20,183 bases of DNA from an uncultured Collinsella sp. (GTDB lineage Bacteria; Actinomycetota; Coriobacteriia; Coriobacteriales; Coriobacteriaceae). Both the position numbers and the translations under genes were made by a program. Below are positions 7,246 to 15,217 of the stretch, piece by piece. Positions within the stretch are counted from its first letter, which is position 1; each line of letters starts with the position of its first letter. The stretch is taken from the NCBI GenBank assembly GCA_900543515.1, contig UQRW01000035.1:1-20183 (forward strand). Reading direction: 5' to 3'. The notes beneath the pieces are model-generated. The model ran no database searches, had not been told where the DNA came from, and was given only the letters and a program-made list of their open reading frames with translations.

Positions 7246-7281
7246 ATGTGTTCGCAAATGGTCGAACGCTAAATCGTTTGA

Positions 7282-7674
7282 CTATTGGGCAAGCTTGAGC
7301 TTACACCATGCGATTTCATTATAGAGGTAGGCGCGGCGTGCATCATCCTCCGACAAATTACCCAGCTTCTCTTCAAAACCTTGAATATCAGCTTTAAGCT
7401 TGTCGGCATCGACGGTCGCCAAATCGCAAGCGCGCTCGGCGAGAACGGTCACGACATCGTCCGCAACCTGGGCATAGCCGCCGGCCACGGCAAACGTGTG
7501 GTCGACAGTGCCCATGGCCTTATCGGAAACGCGAACGTAACCGCGGTCGATCGTGCAGATCTCGCTGGAGTGAGCAGGCAGAACGCCAAACTCGCCATCC
7601 GTGGACGGAATCGACACAAACGCAGCGTCGCCCTCATAGGCGCAGCTCACGGGGCACACGATGCGGATACGCAT
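7282..7674 (-). CDS. atpC: F1Fo ATP synthase subunit epsilon
   Basis: Epsilon is part of the central rotor stalk and can inhibit ATP hydrolysis. The 130-residue protein has the N-terminal beta-sandwich with the marker DGEFGVLPAHS near 26-36, and a C-terminal helical hairpin from about residue 88 onward. The length is normal. The ATG at 7672-7674 lies three bases after the atpD stop, with purine-rich sequence inside the end of atpD as ribosome binding site. It is the last gene of the atp operon. Confidence 0.95.
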   Translation of the reverse strand: MRIRIVCPVSCAYEGDAAFVSIPSTDGEFGVLPAHSSEICTIDRGYVRVSDKAMGTVDHTFAVAGGYAQVADDVVTVLAERACDLATVDADKLKADIQGFEEKLGNLSEDDARRAYLYNEIAWCKLKLAQ

Positions 7675-7677
7675 AAC

Positions 7678-9132
7678 CTACTTCTCCCCCATCTTGCGGG
7701 CGCGCTCGCGCACGTCCTCAATCGTGGAAGCATAGCGGAAAGCCTGCTCGGGCAGGTCATCGGCCTTGCCGTCGACAATCTCGGCGAAAGAGCGGACGGT
7801 ATCCTCGACGCGGACGTAGACACCGGGGTTGCCGGTGAACTTCTCGGCGACGTGGAAGGACTGCGAGAGGAACTGCTGGATCTTACGGGCACGGTTGACC
7901 GTAAGGCGCTGCTCCTCGGACAGCTCGTCCATACCCAGAATGGCGATGATGTCCTGAAGGTCGGAGTACTCCTGCAGGAGCTCCTGGACCTTGACGGCGA
8001 CACGGTAGTGCTCCTCGCCGACGATCGAGGGATCGAGAGCGTCGGAGGAAGACGCGAGCGGGTCGATAGCCGGGAACAGGCCGAGCGACGAAATGCTACG
8101 CGAAAGAACCGTGGTGGCGTCGAGGTGCGTAAACGTCGTGGCAGGCGCCGGGTCGGTCAGGTCGTCTGCGGGGACGTAGACAGCCTGGACGGAGGTAATG
8201 GAGCCCGTCTTGGTCGAGGTAATGCGCTCCTGGAGGTCGCCCATCTCGGTTGCCAGCGTGGGCTGGTAACCAACGGCGGACGGCATACGGCCCAGCAGTG
8301 CGGAAACCTCGGAACCTGCCTGGGAGAAGCGGAAGATGTTGTCGATGAACAGCAGAACGTCCTGGCCACGATCACGGAAATACTCAGCGGTGGTAAGGCC
8401 GGCCAGACCGATGCGCAGACGCGCTCCGGGCGGCTCGTTCATCTGACCATAGACCAAGCAGGTCTTGTCAATAACGCCAGACTCGCTCATCTCGAGGAAC
8501 AGGTCGGTGCCCTCGCGGGTACGCTCGCCGACGCCGGTGAACACCGAGGTGCCGCCGTGCTCCTGGGCGAGGTTGTTGATGAGCTCCTGAATCAGAACGG
8601 TCTTGCCAACGCCGGCGCCGCCGAACAGGCCTGTCTTGCCGCCACGGATGTAGGGCTCGAGCAGGTCGACGGCCTTGATGCCGGTCTCGAAGATCTCGGT
8701 CTTGGTGGTGAGCTCGTCGAAACGGGGCGCTGCATGGTGGATGGGGTAGAACTCCTCCACCTCGGGCATGGGCTTGCCGTCGACGGGCTTGCCCATGACG
8801 TTCCAAATGCGGCCGAGCGTCTTGGGGCCAACGGGCATCTTCATGGGCTCACCGGTATCGGTGGCGATGAGGCCGCGCTGCAGGCCGTCGGTCGAGGACA
8901 TGGCGACCGTGCGGACGACGCCGCCCGGAAGCTGGCTCTCGACCTCGAGGATCGTGCTCAGATGACCGATCGGGGTCTCGGCCTCGACCGTGAGCGCGTT
9001 GTAGATCGGGGGCACCGCGCCGTCAAACTTGACGTCGACGACAGGGCCGATGATTCGCACGATGCGACCATCACCGGCAGTCGTCTTCTTGGTGGCTTCC
9101 TCGACCGCAAGCTTTACGGTGTTATTAGCCAT
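7678..9132 (-). CDS. atpD: F1Fo ATP synthase subunit beta
   Basis: This is the catalytic F1 subunit. The P-loop GGAGVGKT lies near 171-178. The catalytic segment TGVGERTREG follows, then the FIDNIFRFSQAGSEVSALLG block containing Walker B. The regulatory DELSEEQ segment is in the C-terminal part. At 484 residues it is slightly longer than many homologues because of a lysine- and alanine-rich N-terminal extension of about 20 residues before DGRIVRIIGPVVDV. The start ATG overlaps the atpG stop (TAATG), suggesting translational coupling that fits the fixed subunit ratio. Confidence 0.98.
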   Translation of the reverse strand: MANNTVKLAVEEATKKTTAGDGRIVRIIGPVVDVKFDGAVPPIYNALTVEAETPIGHLSTILEVESQLPGGVVRTVAMSSTDGLQRGLIATDTGEPMKMPVGPKTLGRIWNVMGKPVDGKPMPEVEEFYPIHHAAPRFDELTTKTEIFETGIKAVDLLEPYIRGGKTGLFGGAGVGKTVLIQELINNLAQEHGGTSVFTGVGERTREGTDLFLEMSESGVIDKTCLVYGQMNEPPGARLRIGLAGLTTAEYFRDRGQDVLLFIDNIFRFSQAGSEVSALLGRMPSAVGYQPTLATEMGDLQERITSTKTGSITSVQAVYVPADDLTDPAPATTFTHLDATTVLSRSISSLGLFPAIDPLASSSDALDPSIVGEEHYRVAVKVQELLQEYSDLQDIIAILGMDELSEEQRLTVNRARKIQQFLSQSFHVAEKFTGNPGVYVRVEDTVRSFAEIVDGKADDLPEQAFRYASTIEDVRERARKMGEK

Positions 9133-10040
9133 TACTGTTCCTCCAATGCTGAGGCTCCGCCGACGATCTCGTTAATCTCGGTCGTGATCGAAGCCTGGCG
9201 CACGCGACTATACGTGCGGGTAAGGGTCGAGATGATCGCGGTGGCGTTTTCCGTCGCGGAGTGCATGGCCTTGCGGCGTGCACCCTGCTCGGCAGCCGCC
9301 GAATCGATCAGGGCCTGGTAGATGACCGTCAGGATATAAGACGGCACAAGCTTGCCGAGAACATGCTCGGGAGAGGGCACGAACTCGAACGTGGACGAGA
9401 TGCGCTTAGGGGCGTCGGTCTCGTTCTTACGCGGACCGTGGGCCATAGCGATCATCTCGGGGTCGAGCGGCAACAGATGCTCGACGCGAAGCTCCTGATC
9501 CACGCGGTTCTTGGCGTGGTGGTAGACAAGCTCGACACGGTCAAGCTCACCGGCACGATACGCATCGCAGATATGAGAGGAGATCATGCGGGCCTGATTG
9601 AAATCGGGCTCAGAGGAGTTGCCCTCAAAGTGCATGACGACGTTTTCGCGGTCACGGAAATACGTGGCCGGTTTGCGCCCACACGCGATAATCTCGCACT
9701 CGATGCCGTCGTTCGCCCAAGAAGCGGCGAGCTTTTCGGCCGTGCGCTCCACCGTCGTATTGAAACCGCCGGCAAGGCCGCGGTCCGAGGCAATAACGAC
9801 AATCAGGCCATGCTTGACGCTCTCATGCTTCTGCAGCATGGGATCGGTGCCCGAACAGGAGGCGTCGCCGGCGACCGTCAACATGACGTCGGTCAGCGCC
9901 TCCTTATAGGGCTCGGCCTGCTTGGAGCGATCGAGAGCACGACGGATCTTGGCCGTAGAGACCATCTCCATCGTGCGCGTGATCTGCTTGGTCGTGGTAA
10001 CCGAGGAGATTCGCTTCTTAATGTCGCGAAGGTTGGCCAT
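9132..10040 (-). CDS. atpG: F1Fo ATP synthase subunit gamma
   Basis: Gamma is the central shaft that turns within the alpha3-beta3 ring. The N-terminal helix begins with the typical NLRDIKKRISSVTTTKQIT. The C-terminal helix contains ENATAIISTLTRTYSRVRQA followed by ITTEINEIVGGASAL, the usual family ending. At 302 residues it is a little longer than the E. coli protein (about 287). It lies five bases after the atpA stop and its own stop overlaps the atpD start. Confidence 0.97.
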   Translation of the reverse strand: MANLRDIKKRISSVTTTKQITRTMEMVSTAKIRRALDRSKQAEPYKEALTDVMLTVAGDASCSGTDPMLQKHESVKHGLIVVIASDRGLAGGFNTTVERTAEKLAASWANDGIECEIIACGRKPATYFRDRENVVMHFEGNSSEPDFNQARMISSHICDAYRAGELDRVELVYHHAKNRVDQELRVEHLLPLDPEMIAMAHGPRKNETDAPKRISSTFEFVPSPEHVLGKLVPSYILTVIYQALIDSAAAEQGARRKAMHSATENATAIISTLTRTYSRVRQASITTEINEIVGGASALEEQ

Positions 10041-10045
10041 GGGGC

Positions 10046-11644
10046 TTAGTTCTCCTCTGATCCAGAAACATCCGAATGGTGCTTGGCCATGAACTGCTGC
10101 TTGAAGTCGCCGATGACGCGCAAGAGCTCAGCCTTGGTGTCATCATCGATCTTCTTGGCGCGAACCTTGTCGAGCAGCGAGCCAAAGCCATTGTCCATGT
10201 ACTCGATGAGCTCGGCACGGAAAGGCAGCACGTCGGCAATCTCCAGGTCATCCAGGAAGCCCTCGTTGCCAGCGAACAGCGTAACGATCTGCTCGCCAAC
10301 CTCAAACGGCTTGTAGCGCGGCTGCTTAAGGAGCTCGGTCATGCGGGCACCATGGGTCAGCTGCTTCTGAGTAGCCTCGTCAAGGTCGGAGCCAAACTGC
10401 GTAAAGCCAGCGAGCTCCTGATAGGAAGCGAGGTCAAGACGGAGGTTGCCGGCGACCTGCTTCATAGCCTTGGTCTGCGCGTCGCCACCGACGCGGGACA
10501 CGGAAATGCCCACGTCGACTGCCGGGCGCTGGCCCTGGAAGAAGAGCTCGGACTGCAGGTAGATCTGACCATCGGTAATGGAAATGACGTTGGTCGGAAT
10601 GTAGGCCGAGACGTCGCCGTCCTGGGTCTCGATGATCGGAAGAGCCGTCATGGAGCCGTAACCGTTCTTCTTGGACATCTTGACGGCACGCTCGAGCAGA
10701 CGAGAGTGCAGGTAGAAGATGTCGCCAGGATAGGCCTCGCGTCCGGGCGGACGATGCAGCGTCAGCGACATCTGACGGTAGGCCACAGCCTGCTTGGACA
10801 GGTCATCGTAGATGACGAGCACGTGGCCACCGGGGTTGGTCTCGCTGGCGGGCTTGCCGTCCTCGCCGTTGTACATGAAGAACTCGCCGATAGCGGCACC
10901 GGCCATAGGCGCGATGTACTGCATAGGGGCGGAATCGGCAGCGGTGGCCGAAACAATGATGGTGTAGTCGAGCGCACCGTGCTGAGCGAGGGTCTCGCGG
11001 ATGTTGGCAACCGTGGAGGCCTTCTGGCCGATGGCGACATAGATGCAGACCATGCCCTTGCCGCGCTGGTTGAGGATAGCGTCGATGGCGATGGCGGTCT
11101 TACCGGTCTTACGGTCACCGATGATGAGCTCACGCTGACCGCGGCCAATAGGCACCATGGAGTCGATAGCGAGCAGACCGGTCTGAACCGGCTCGCACAC
11201 CGGGGTACGATCGATGACGCCGGGAGCCTTGAACTCGATGGGGCGACGGTGCGTAGCGACGATGTCGCCCAGGCCGTCGATGGGCTGGCCGAGCGGATTG
11301 ACGACGCGGCCGAGCATGGCACGGCTCACGGGGATATCCATAACGCGGCCAGTGGTGCGGCACTCGTCGCCTTCCTTGATGGAGTCGACGGCACCGAACA
11401 GAACGGCGCCGACCTCGTCACGGTCAAGGTTCTGGGCAAGGCCGAAGACGGTCTCACCGGTATCGGAGCTCTTGAACTCCAGAAGCTCGCCTGCCATGGC
11501 GCTCTTGAGGCCGGAGACGCGCGCGATGCCGTCGCCTACCTCGTCGACCGTTGAAACCTCATGCGTATCGACCGTCGCGGAGAGGCTCGTGAGCTGCTCC
11601 TGCAGTTTCTTGGCGATATCCTGGGCATTGAGGGTTTCGGACAT
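10046..11644 (-). CDS. atpA: F1Fo ATP synthase subunit alpha
   Basis: This is the non-catalytic nucleotide-binding F1 subunit. The P-loop GDRKTGKT lies near 176-183, and VGISVSRVGGDAQ supplies the arginine that reaches the catalytic site of beta. The N terminus includes the segment that docks to delta. At 532 residues it is longer than the usual 500-510 owing to a more extended C terminus ending GSEEN. Its ATG overlaps the atpH stop as TAATG, so translation is probably coupled. Confidence 0.98.
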   Translation of the reverse strand: MSETLNAQDIAKKLQEQLTSLSATVDTHEVSTVDEVGDGIARVSGLKSAMAGELLEFKSSDTGETVFGLAQNLDRDEVGAVLFGAVDSIKEGDECRTTGRVMDIPVSRAMLGRVVNPLGQPIDGLGDIVATHRRPIEFKAPGVIDRTPVCEPVQTGLLAIDSMVPIGRGQRELIIGDRKTGKTAIAIDAILNQRGKGMVCIYVAIGQKASTVANIRETLAQHGALDYTIIVSATAADSAPMQYIAPMAGAAIGEFFMYNGEDGKPASETNPGGHVLVIYDDLSKQAVAYRQMSLTLHRPPGREAYPGDIFYLHSRLLERAVKMSKKNGYGSMTALPIIETQDGDVSAYIPTNVISITDGQIYLQSELFFQGQRPAVDVGISVSRVGGDAQTKAMKQVAGNLRLDLASYQELAGFTQFGSDLDEATQKQLTHGARMTELLKQPRYKPFEVGEQIVTLFAGNEGFLDDLEIADVLPFRAELIEYMDNGFGSLLDKVRAKKIDDDTKAELLRVIGDFKQQFMAKHHSDVSGSEEN

Positions 11645-12120
11645 TAGGCTTCACCTCCGTACGAATTAGCAGAGTTTGCGAGGGTCTCCTGCGCGATGCG
11701 CAGCTGCGTCTTGACGGAAATGTCACGACGCTCGCCTCGGGCCTCGAGCACCAGGCCGCCCACGATAGACGGGTCGACCTGCTCGATAAGGAATACCTTG
11801 CGGCCGAAGTCCTGCTCGCATTTCTTAGTGATGGTTTGACGCAGCTCGTCGTCGAGCGGGATCGCCGTGGTGACGGTCACGCCCACTACATCCTCGTCTT
11901 CCTCGGCAACATACTTAAAGGCAGCTGCCACCTTGGGAAGAAGGTCGAGCTGGTCGCGCTTGGACATGGTGTCGAGCACGGCGATGATCTCGGGGCTGGC
12001 AGAAGCCAAGCGCTCGATCATCTCGAGGTCCTCGAACACATGGTTCTCGGCCTTGGCGGCTTCCAAAAGGGAACGCGCGTAGGTCTCGAGCACCTTGTCC
12101 TGATAGCGGCTAGTCGGCAT
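11644..12120 (-). CDS. atpH: F1Fo ATP synthase subunit delta
   Basis: Delta joins the peripheral stalk (b subunits) to the top of F1. The N-terminal helical domain begins with ETYARSLLEAA. The C-terminal part carries VDPSIVGGLVLEARGERRDIS, the family signature. At 158 residues it is a compact member (E. coli has 177). The start overlaps the end of atpF by 11 bases, giving close translational coupling between the two peripheral-stalk proteins. Confidence 0.95.
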   Translation of the reverse strand: MPTSRYQDKVLETYARSLLEAAKAENHVFEDLEMIERLASASPEIIAVLDTMSKRDQLDLLPKVAAAFKYVAEEDEDVVGVTVTTAIPLDDELRQTITKKCEQDFGRKVFLIEQVDPSIVGGLVLEARGERRDISVKTQLRIAQETLANSANSYGGEA

Positions 12121-12712
12121 TCAGGCTACCTGCTTCCTGGATGTAGCGCTCGATGAGCTTCTTCTGCTCGGCATCGTCCTCGAGTGCCTCGCCCACGATC
12201 TTGGTGGCGACGGCAACGGACAGGTCGGCGATGGAGCTCGCGGCACCGGCGTAGATGGACTTGCGCTCGTCCTCGACGGTCGTATGGGCCTTGGCGATGA
12301 TCTCCTCGGCCTCCTTGTGAGCAGCCTCGATGATACGGGCACGCTCGGACTCGGCGTCCTTACGGGCCTCGAGAACAATGTCGGCAGCCTGACGACGGGC
12401 GTCGGTGACGATCGAGTCGGACTCAGCGCGCTTGGCGATAGCCTCCTGCTTGGTCTTCTCGGCCTCGTCGAGGCTCTCCTCGATCTTCTTGCCGCGCTCC
12501 TCCATGGTTTTCATGATGCCCGGCAGGGCGACCTTGGCCAGCACGATCCAGATGATCAGGAAGGCGATAAGCGCCGGGATGAACTCCGCCATCTTAGGGA
12601 TGAGGATGTCCGCACCGGCGGCGCCGTCCTCGGCGAACGCGGAAACCGGCATGAGCAGCGCGGCCGCGGACGCGGAGAGTGCGATCGCGCTCTTCTGGGA
12701 TGAAAGATTCAT
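12110..12712 (-). CDS. atpF: F1Fo ATP synthase subunit b, with signal-peptide-like N terminus
   Basis: Subunit b is the peripheral stalk that holds F1 still against the rotor. A membrane helix lies near 43-62 (FIPALIAFLIIWIVLAKV), then a long charged Ala/Glu/Lys/Arg helix, about 65-170, that should form the coiled coil. Unusually, the first 27 residues read like a Sec signal: MNLSSQKS, a hydrophobic stretch, then MPVSAFA before EDG, an AxA-type cleavage site. E. coli b (156 residues) has no such leader; this one has 200. A cleaved leader would place the mature N terminus outside, matching b topology. The start is ATG at 12710-12712 with GGAG eight bases upstream. Confidence 0.95.
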   Translation of the reverse strand: MNLSSQKSAIALSASAAALLMPVSAFAEDGAAGADILIPKMAEFIPALIAFLIIWIVLAKVALPGIMKTMEERGKKIEESLDEAEKTKQEAIAKRAESDSIVTDARRQAADIVLEARKDAESERARIIEAAHKEAEEIIAKAHTTVEDERKSIYAGAASSIADLSVAVATKIVGEALEDDAEQKKLIERYIQEAGSLNAD

Positions 12713-12727
12713 ACTTGACGCTCCGTG

Positions 12728-12922
12728 CTATTTTACGATCAGCGCGACAACGAAGCCGATCAGAGCCAGAGCCTCGCCGAAGGCGGAGCCCATGATGAAG
12801 ACGGTGAACACGCGGCCCTGGACCTCAGGCTGACGGGCCATAGCACCCGTAGCACCCAGAGCAGACAGGCCGATAGCAAGACCAGCGCCGATAACACCGA
12901 GACCGTAACCGATAACTCCCAC
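12728..12922 (-). CDS. atpE: F1Fo ATP synthase subunit c
   Basis: Subunit c forms the membrane rotor ring. The protein is only 64 residues, against the usual 70-85, but both helices are present. The first is Gly/Ala-rich (GLGVIGAGLAIGLSALGATG). A polar loop ARQPE near 29-33 contacts gamma and epsilon. The second helix carries the ion-binding Glu50 in GEALALIGF. The Gln and Ser ligands of sodium-specific rings are not at the expected places, so proton coupling is more likely. The start is GTG at 12920-12922, set by a strong AAAGGAGG. A small hairpin stands just before that site. Confidence 0.95.
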   Translation of the reverse strand: MGVIGYGLGVIGAGLAIGLSALGATGAMARQPEVQGRVFTVFIMGSAFGEALALIGFVVALIVK

Positions 12923-12938
12923 GATTCCTCCTTTGTCG

Positions 12939-12958
12939 TGCGTGTCTTATTTCACGCA
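12939..12958 (-). promoter_or_regulatory. Hairpin in front of the atpE ribosome binding site
   Basis: TGCGTG and CACGCA are perfect 6-bp arms around an A/T-rich 8-base loop, ending a few bases before the AAAGGAGG of atpE. Subunit c is needed in many more copies than its neighbours. In E. coli the atpE upstream region boosts translation. A similar purpose here is an inference. Confidence 0.4.
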
Positions 12959-13046
12959 GGATAACCTTTTTATAACTGCCGGGCTCCATGGGTACGGGCA
13001 CCGGCGGTTTAACGAATTGCCTTACCTTTAAGGCGCGAACGGAAGA

Positions 13047-13850
13047 CTACTCCTCCTCCGCGACCTCCTCTGCCTCGGAGACATACACGGCGGTAAGGAC
13101 CGTGAAGACGTAAGCCTGGATGGCGCCGACCACAAGCTCGATCGCATAGATCAGGATGAGGATGGCAAGCCAGGCCAGCGAAGGCAGGGCGCCGACGGCG
13201 TGGGCCGCGGAAACCTGCTGAAGCAGCGGCTGCATGAACATGCTCGCCATGATGGCGAACGAGCCCATGACCACGTGTCCTGCGAACATGTTGCAGAACA
13301 GACGGACGGCGAGCGTGATGAGGCGCAGGAAGGTCGAGAAAAGCTCGACGACCCACACGAGCACGTTCATCGGGAAGCTCACGCCCTGCGGGGCGAGGCT
13401 CTTGATGTAGCCGATCACGCCGTGAGCCTTGCATCCGTAGTAGATGAAGTACACGAAGGCGAAGATGGCGAGCGCGGCGGTGGAGCCGATTGCACCGGTG
13501 CCGGGCTTCATTCCCGGGATCAGGCCGATCATGTTATTGATCAGGATGAACAGGAAAAGCGAGCACAGGAACGGGAAGTGCTTCTTCCAGTTCTCACCCA
13601 CGACACCCTTGCCGATATCGTTCTCGACGTACTCGATGATGTACTCGAAACCGTTGACGAAGAAGCCCTTGGGAACCAGGGTCTGCTTCTTCTTGAACAC
13701 GGCCAGGACGATCAGGAGCACGATCGTGGAGACGATCAGCCAAAACGAGTACTGCGTGATGCCGCAGCTCAGATCGCCCACGACAGGGGTGGAGCTGAAC
13801 TCGCTGACCAGATGATTAATCTCATCAGGCAGCTTTTCAAAAATTTCCAC
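13047..13850 (-). CDS. atpB: F1Fo ATP synthase subunit a
   Basis: Subunit a is the stator channel that passes ions to the c ring. The 267-residue protein has about five to six hydrophobic segments. The essential arginine is Arg183 in AVRLFCNMFAGH, matching E. coli Arg210. A polar Gln245 in VGAIQAYVFTVLTAVYV matches the last-helix Gln252. The C terminus is acidic (EAEEVAEEE). The start is GTG at 13848-13850; AAGG six bases upstream lies inside the end of the atpI-like gene, whose stop is three bases away. A 124-base gap separates it from atpE. Confidence 0.96.
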   Translation of the reverse strand: MEIFEKLPDEINHLVSEFSSTPVVGDLSCGITQYSFWLIVSTIVLLIVLAVFKKKQTLVPKGFFVNGFEYIIEYVENDIGKGVVGENWKKHFPFLCSLFLFILINNMIGLIPGMKPGTGAIGSTAALAIFAFVYFIYYGCKAHGVIGYIKSLAPQGVSFPMNVLVWVVELFSTFLRLITLAVRLFCNMFAGHVVMGSFAIMASMFMQPLLQQVSAAHAVGALPSLAWLAILILIYAIELVVGAIQAYVFTVLTAVYVSEAEEVAEEE

Positions 13851-13853
13851 GAC

Positions 13854-14165
13854 TTACCTTTCGACCTCATGAGGATCTCGCAACGCCTTGGCGACGCGAA
13901 CCGAGCAGGCGGCCATAAAGGCCACGAAGCCGATCGCCTCGCCCAGGAGGAACATGCGAAATGCCTCTCCGAACAACACAAACACAACCAAGGTAAAGAC
14001 GAGCAGAGCGATTGCCGAGACCGCCAGACTCACCATACCCTTGAGCATGTCCGCATTCTGCTTATCGTCAAGAACCGGCTTGAGCGTAAAGACAAAGGGA
14101 AGGAAGGCAATTGCGCCCGCGATGGCGCCTGCAACGATAGCGAGCAGATCGGCTATCTGAAACAC
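13854..14165 (-). CDS. atpI: ATP synthase subunit I (AtpI-like membrane protein)
   Basis: This is a small hydrophobic protein with about four membrane segments at the head of the atp operon. AtpI proteins assist assembly of the c ring or magnesium supply, and their sequences are poorly conserved, so the call rests on position and hydropathy. The frame is open to a TTG at 14240, but that would start inside the predicted promoter. GTG at 14163-14165, with GAGGA five bases upstream, gives 103 residues beginning VFQIADLLAIVAG and is preferred. The C terminus ends in a charged stretch, ALRDPHEVER. Confidence 0.75.
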   Translation of the reverse strand: MFQIADLLAIVAGAIAGAIAFLPFVFTLKPVLDDKQNADMLKGMVSLAVSAIALLVFTLVVFVLFGEAFRMFLLGEAIGFVAFMAACSVRVAKALRDPHEVER

Positions 14166-14226
14166 TGGCGTCCTCACTTTCCTTTTTATCGCCTCACAGA
14201 ACAGTTCCCGCCAAACATTGGTGACT

Positions 14227-14254
14227 ATTGTACGAGCCAATCGCTAAAGTACAA
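14227..14254 (-). promoter_or_regulatory. Probable promoter of the atp operon
   Basis: On the minus strand, -35 TTGTAC (14249-14254) and -10 TACAAT (14227-14232) are separated by 16 bases. The -10 is a 5 of 6 match; the -35 is weak. A start near 14220 would give a leader of about 55 bases before the preferred atpI GTG. The two boxes also form an inverted repeat, TTGTAC with GTACAA. Confidence 0.5.
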
Positions 14255-14350
14255 CCGAAAAAGCATCGGTTAATACGCACCTGTTCGTTTTCTTAAGACC
14301 TTCTTTATGCCGCAGGTACGGTAATACGTTTTTCTCGAACCCTGCAGGGC

Positions 14351-14388
14351 AAAACGTCCGTTAACAGGAGTGCGCGTGGACGTCTTTT
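14351..14388. terminator. Possible bidirectional terminator between upp and the atp operon
   Basis: AAAACGTCC (14351-14359) pairs with GGACGTCTTTT (14378-14388) with a small bulge, enclosing an 18-base loop. A and T runs flank both sides. Another pair of arms, GTGCGCG with CGCGCAC, overlaps it. It lies beyond the upp stop on the minus strand and is a plausible but imperfect terminator. Confidence 0.35.
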
Positions 14389-14446
14389 GCTCGCCCGCGC
14401 GCACCATTTCTTCGTATTTTCGACGTTGGCCGGTATGGCCCAGAGA

Positions 14447-15094
14447 TTACAGCGTGCCGTAGATGCGGTCGCCGGCGTCGCCCAGGCCGGGAACGATGTA
14501 GGCGGCCTCGTTGAGATGGTCGTCGATGGCGCACGTATAAATATGTACGTCGGGGTCCTTTTCGGTCAGTGACTTGAGGCCCTCGGGCGCGGCGACGATG
14601 CACAGCATGCGGATATCCTTGACACCGCGCTCGCGCAGGTAGCTGATGGCCATCTCAGCCGAACCGCCCGTGGCGAGCATGGGGTCGACAACCAGGCAGA
14701 TGCGCTGGTCGATATCCTTAGGCATCTTGCAGTAATACTCATGCGGCTCGTGGGTGACCTCGTCGCGTTCCATACCGATGTGGCCCACGCGAGCGGAGGG
14801 TACCAAGTCGAGGATGCCATCGACCATGCCAAGGCCTGCACGCAGGATGGGAACGATGGCAAGCTTTTTGCCGGCGAGCTGCTTAAACGTTGCGGTGGTG
14901 ATGGGGGTCTCGACTTCGACGTCTTCCATGGGCAGGTCGCGCATGGCCTCGTAGCCGTCAAAAAGTGCAAGCTCGCGCACAAGCTGGCGGAATTGGTTGG
15001 TGCCGGTGTTTTTGTCGCGCAGGATCGACAGCTTGTGCTGGACGAGCGGATGATCGACAAGCGTCACACGGGACGCATCGTAGGTGACGGTCAT
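14447..15094 (-). CDS. upp: Uracil phosphoribosyltransferase
   Basis: This cytosolic salvage enzyme makes UMP from uracil and PRPP. The PRPP-binding motif DPMLATGGS lies near 137-145. VPILRAGLGM lies near 81-90, and the C terminus carries the uracil-binding IVPGLGDAGDR segment. The 215-residue length is normal. The frame is open to 15154, but ATG at 15092-15094 is the start seen in the family, with AAAGGGG about ten bases upstream. It appears to be a single-gene unit between glpK and the atp operon. No uracil permease is present here. Confidence 0.96.
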   Translation of the reverse strand: MTVTYDASRVTLVDHPLVQHKLSILRDKNTGTNQFRQLVRELALFDGYEAMRDLPMEDVEVETPITTATFKQLAGKKLAIVPILRAGLGMVDGILDLVPSARVGHIGMERDEVTHEPHEYYCKMPKDIDQRICLVVDPMLATGGSAEMAISYLRERGVKDIRMLCIVAAPEGLKSLTEKDPDVHIYTCAIDDHLNEAAYIVPGLGDAGDRIYGTL

Positions 15095-15123
15095 GGGTTG
15101 ATTGCCCCTTTCGTTGCAGCCGC

Positions 15124-15145
15124 AAAACGGCCTTGCTGACAAGGC
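15124..15145 (-). terminator. Weak hairpin after glpK, in the leader of upp
   Basis: On the minus strand, GCCTTG-TCAG-CAAGGC is a perfect 6-bp stem followed by CG and four T residues. It may end the glpK transcript or act as an attenuator ahead of upp. The stem is short and the T-run broken, so confidence is modest. Confidence 0.4.
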
Positions 15146-15217
15146 GCGCAGCAATGTTGCCGCCGCACGCCATGCATAAGTTTAGCGGTTTGTTGTATCG
15201 AGCAGCCCATCGCAGCC

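Noticed and set aside
5940..7298. Plus-strand open frame of 452 codons opposite murA
   Set aside because: It lies wholly opposite murA, which has every catalytic motif. The product is rich in His, Gly and Asp without family features.
7285..9321. Plus-strand open frame of 678 codons across atpC and atpD
   Set aside because: It is antisense to two unmistakable ATP synthase genes. Long antisense frames are common in GC-rich genes, and the product has no domain pattern.
10076..11554. Plus-strand open frame of 492 codons opposite atpA
   Set aside because: It is a codon-bias shadow of atpA: composition-biased Val/Gly/Asp/Leu product, no ribosome site of note, no motif.
14166..14240. Longer AtpI start at TTG 14240
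   Set aside because: No Shine-Dalgarno, and the codon lies inside the predicted atp promoter. GTG at 14163-14165 is better supported.
14340..14349. CCCTGCAGGG palindrome upstream of the atp promoter
   Set aside because: It is a perfect 10-bp palindrome, but short, isolated and not aligned with a promoter element; probably chance.
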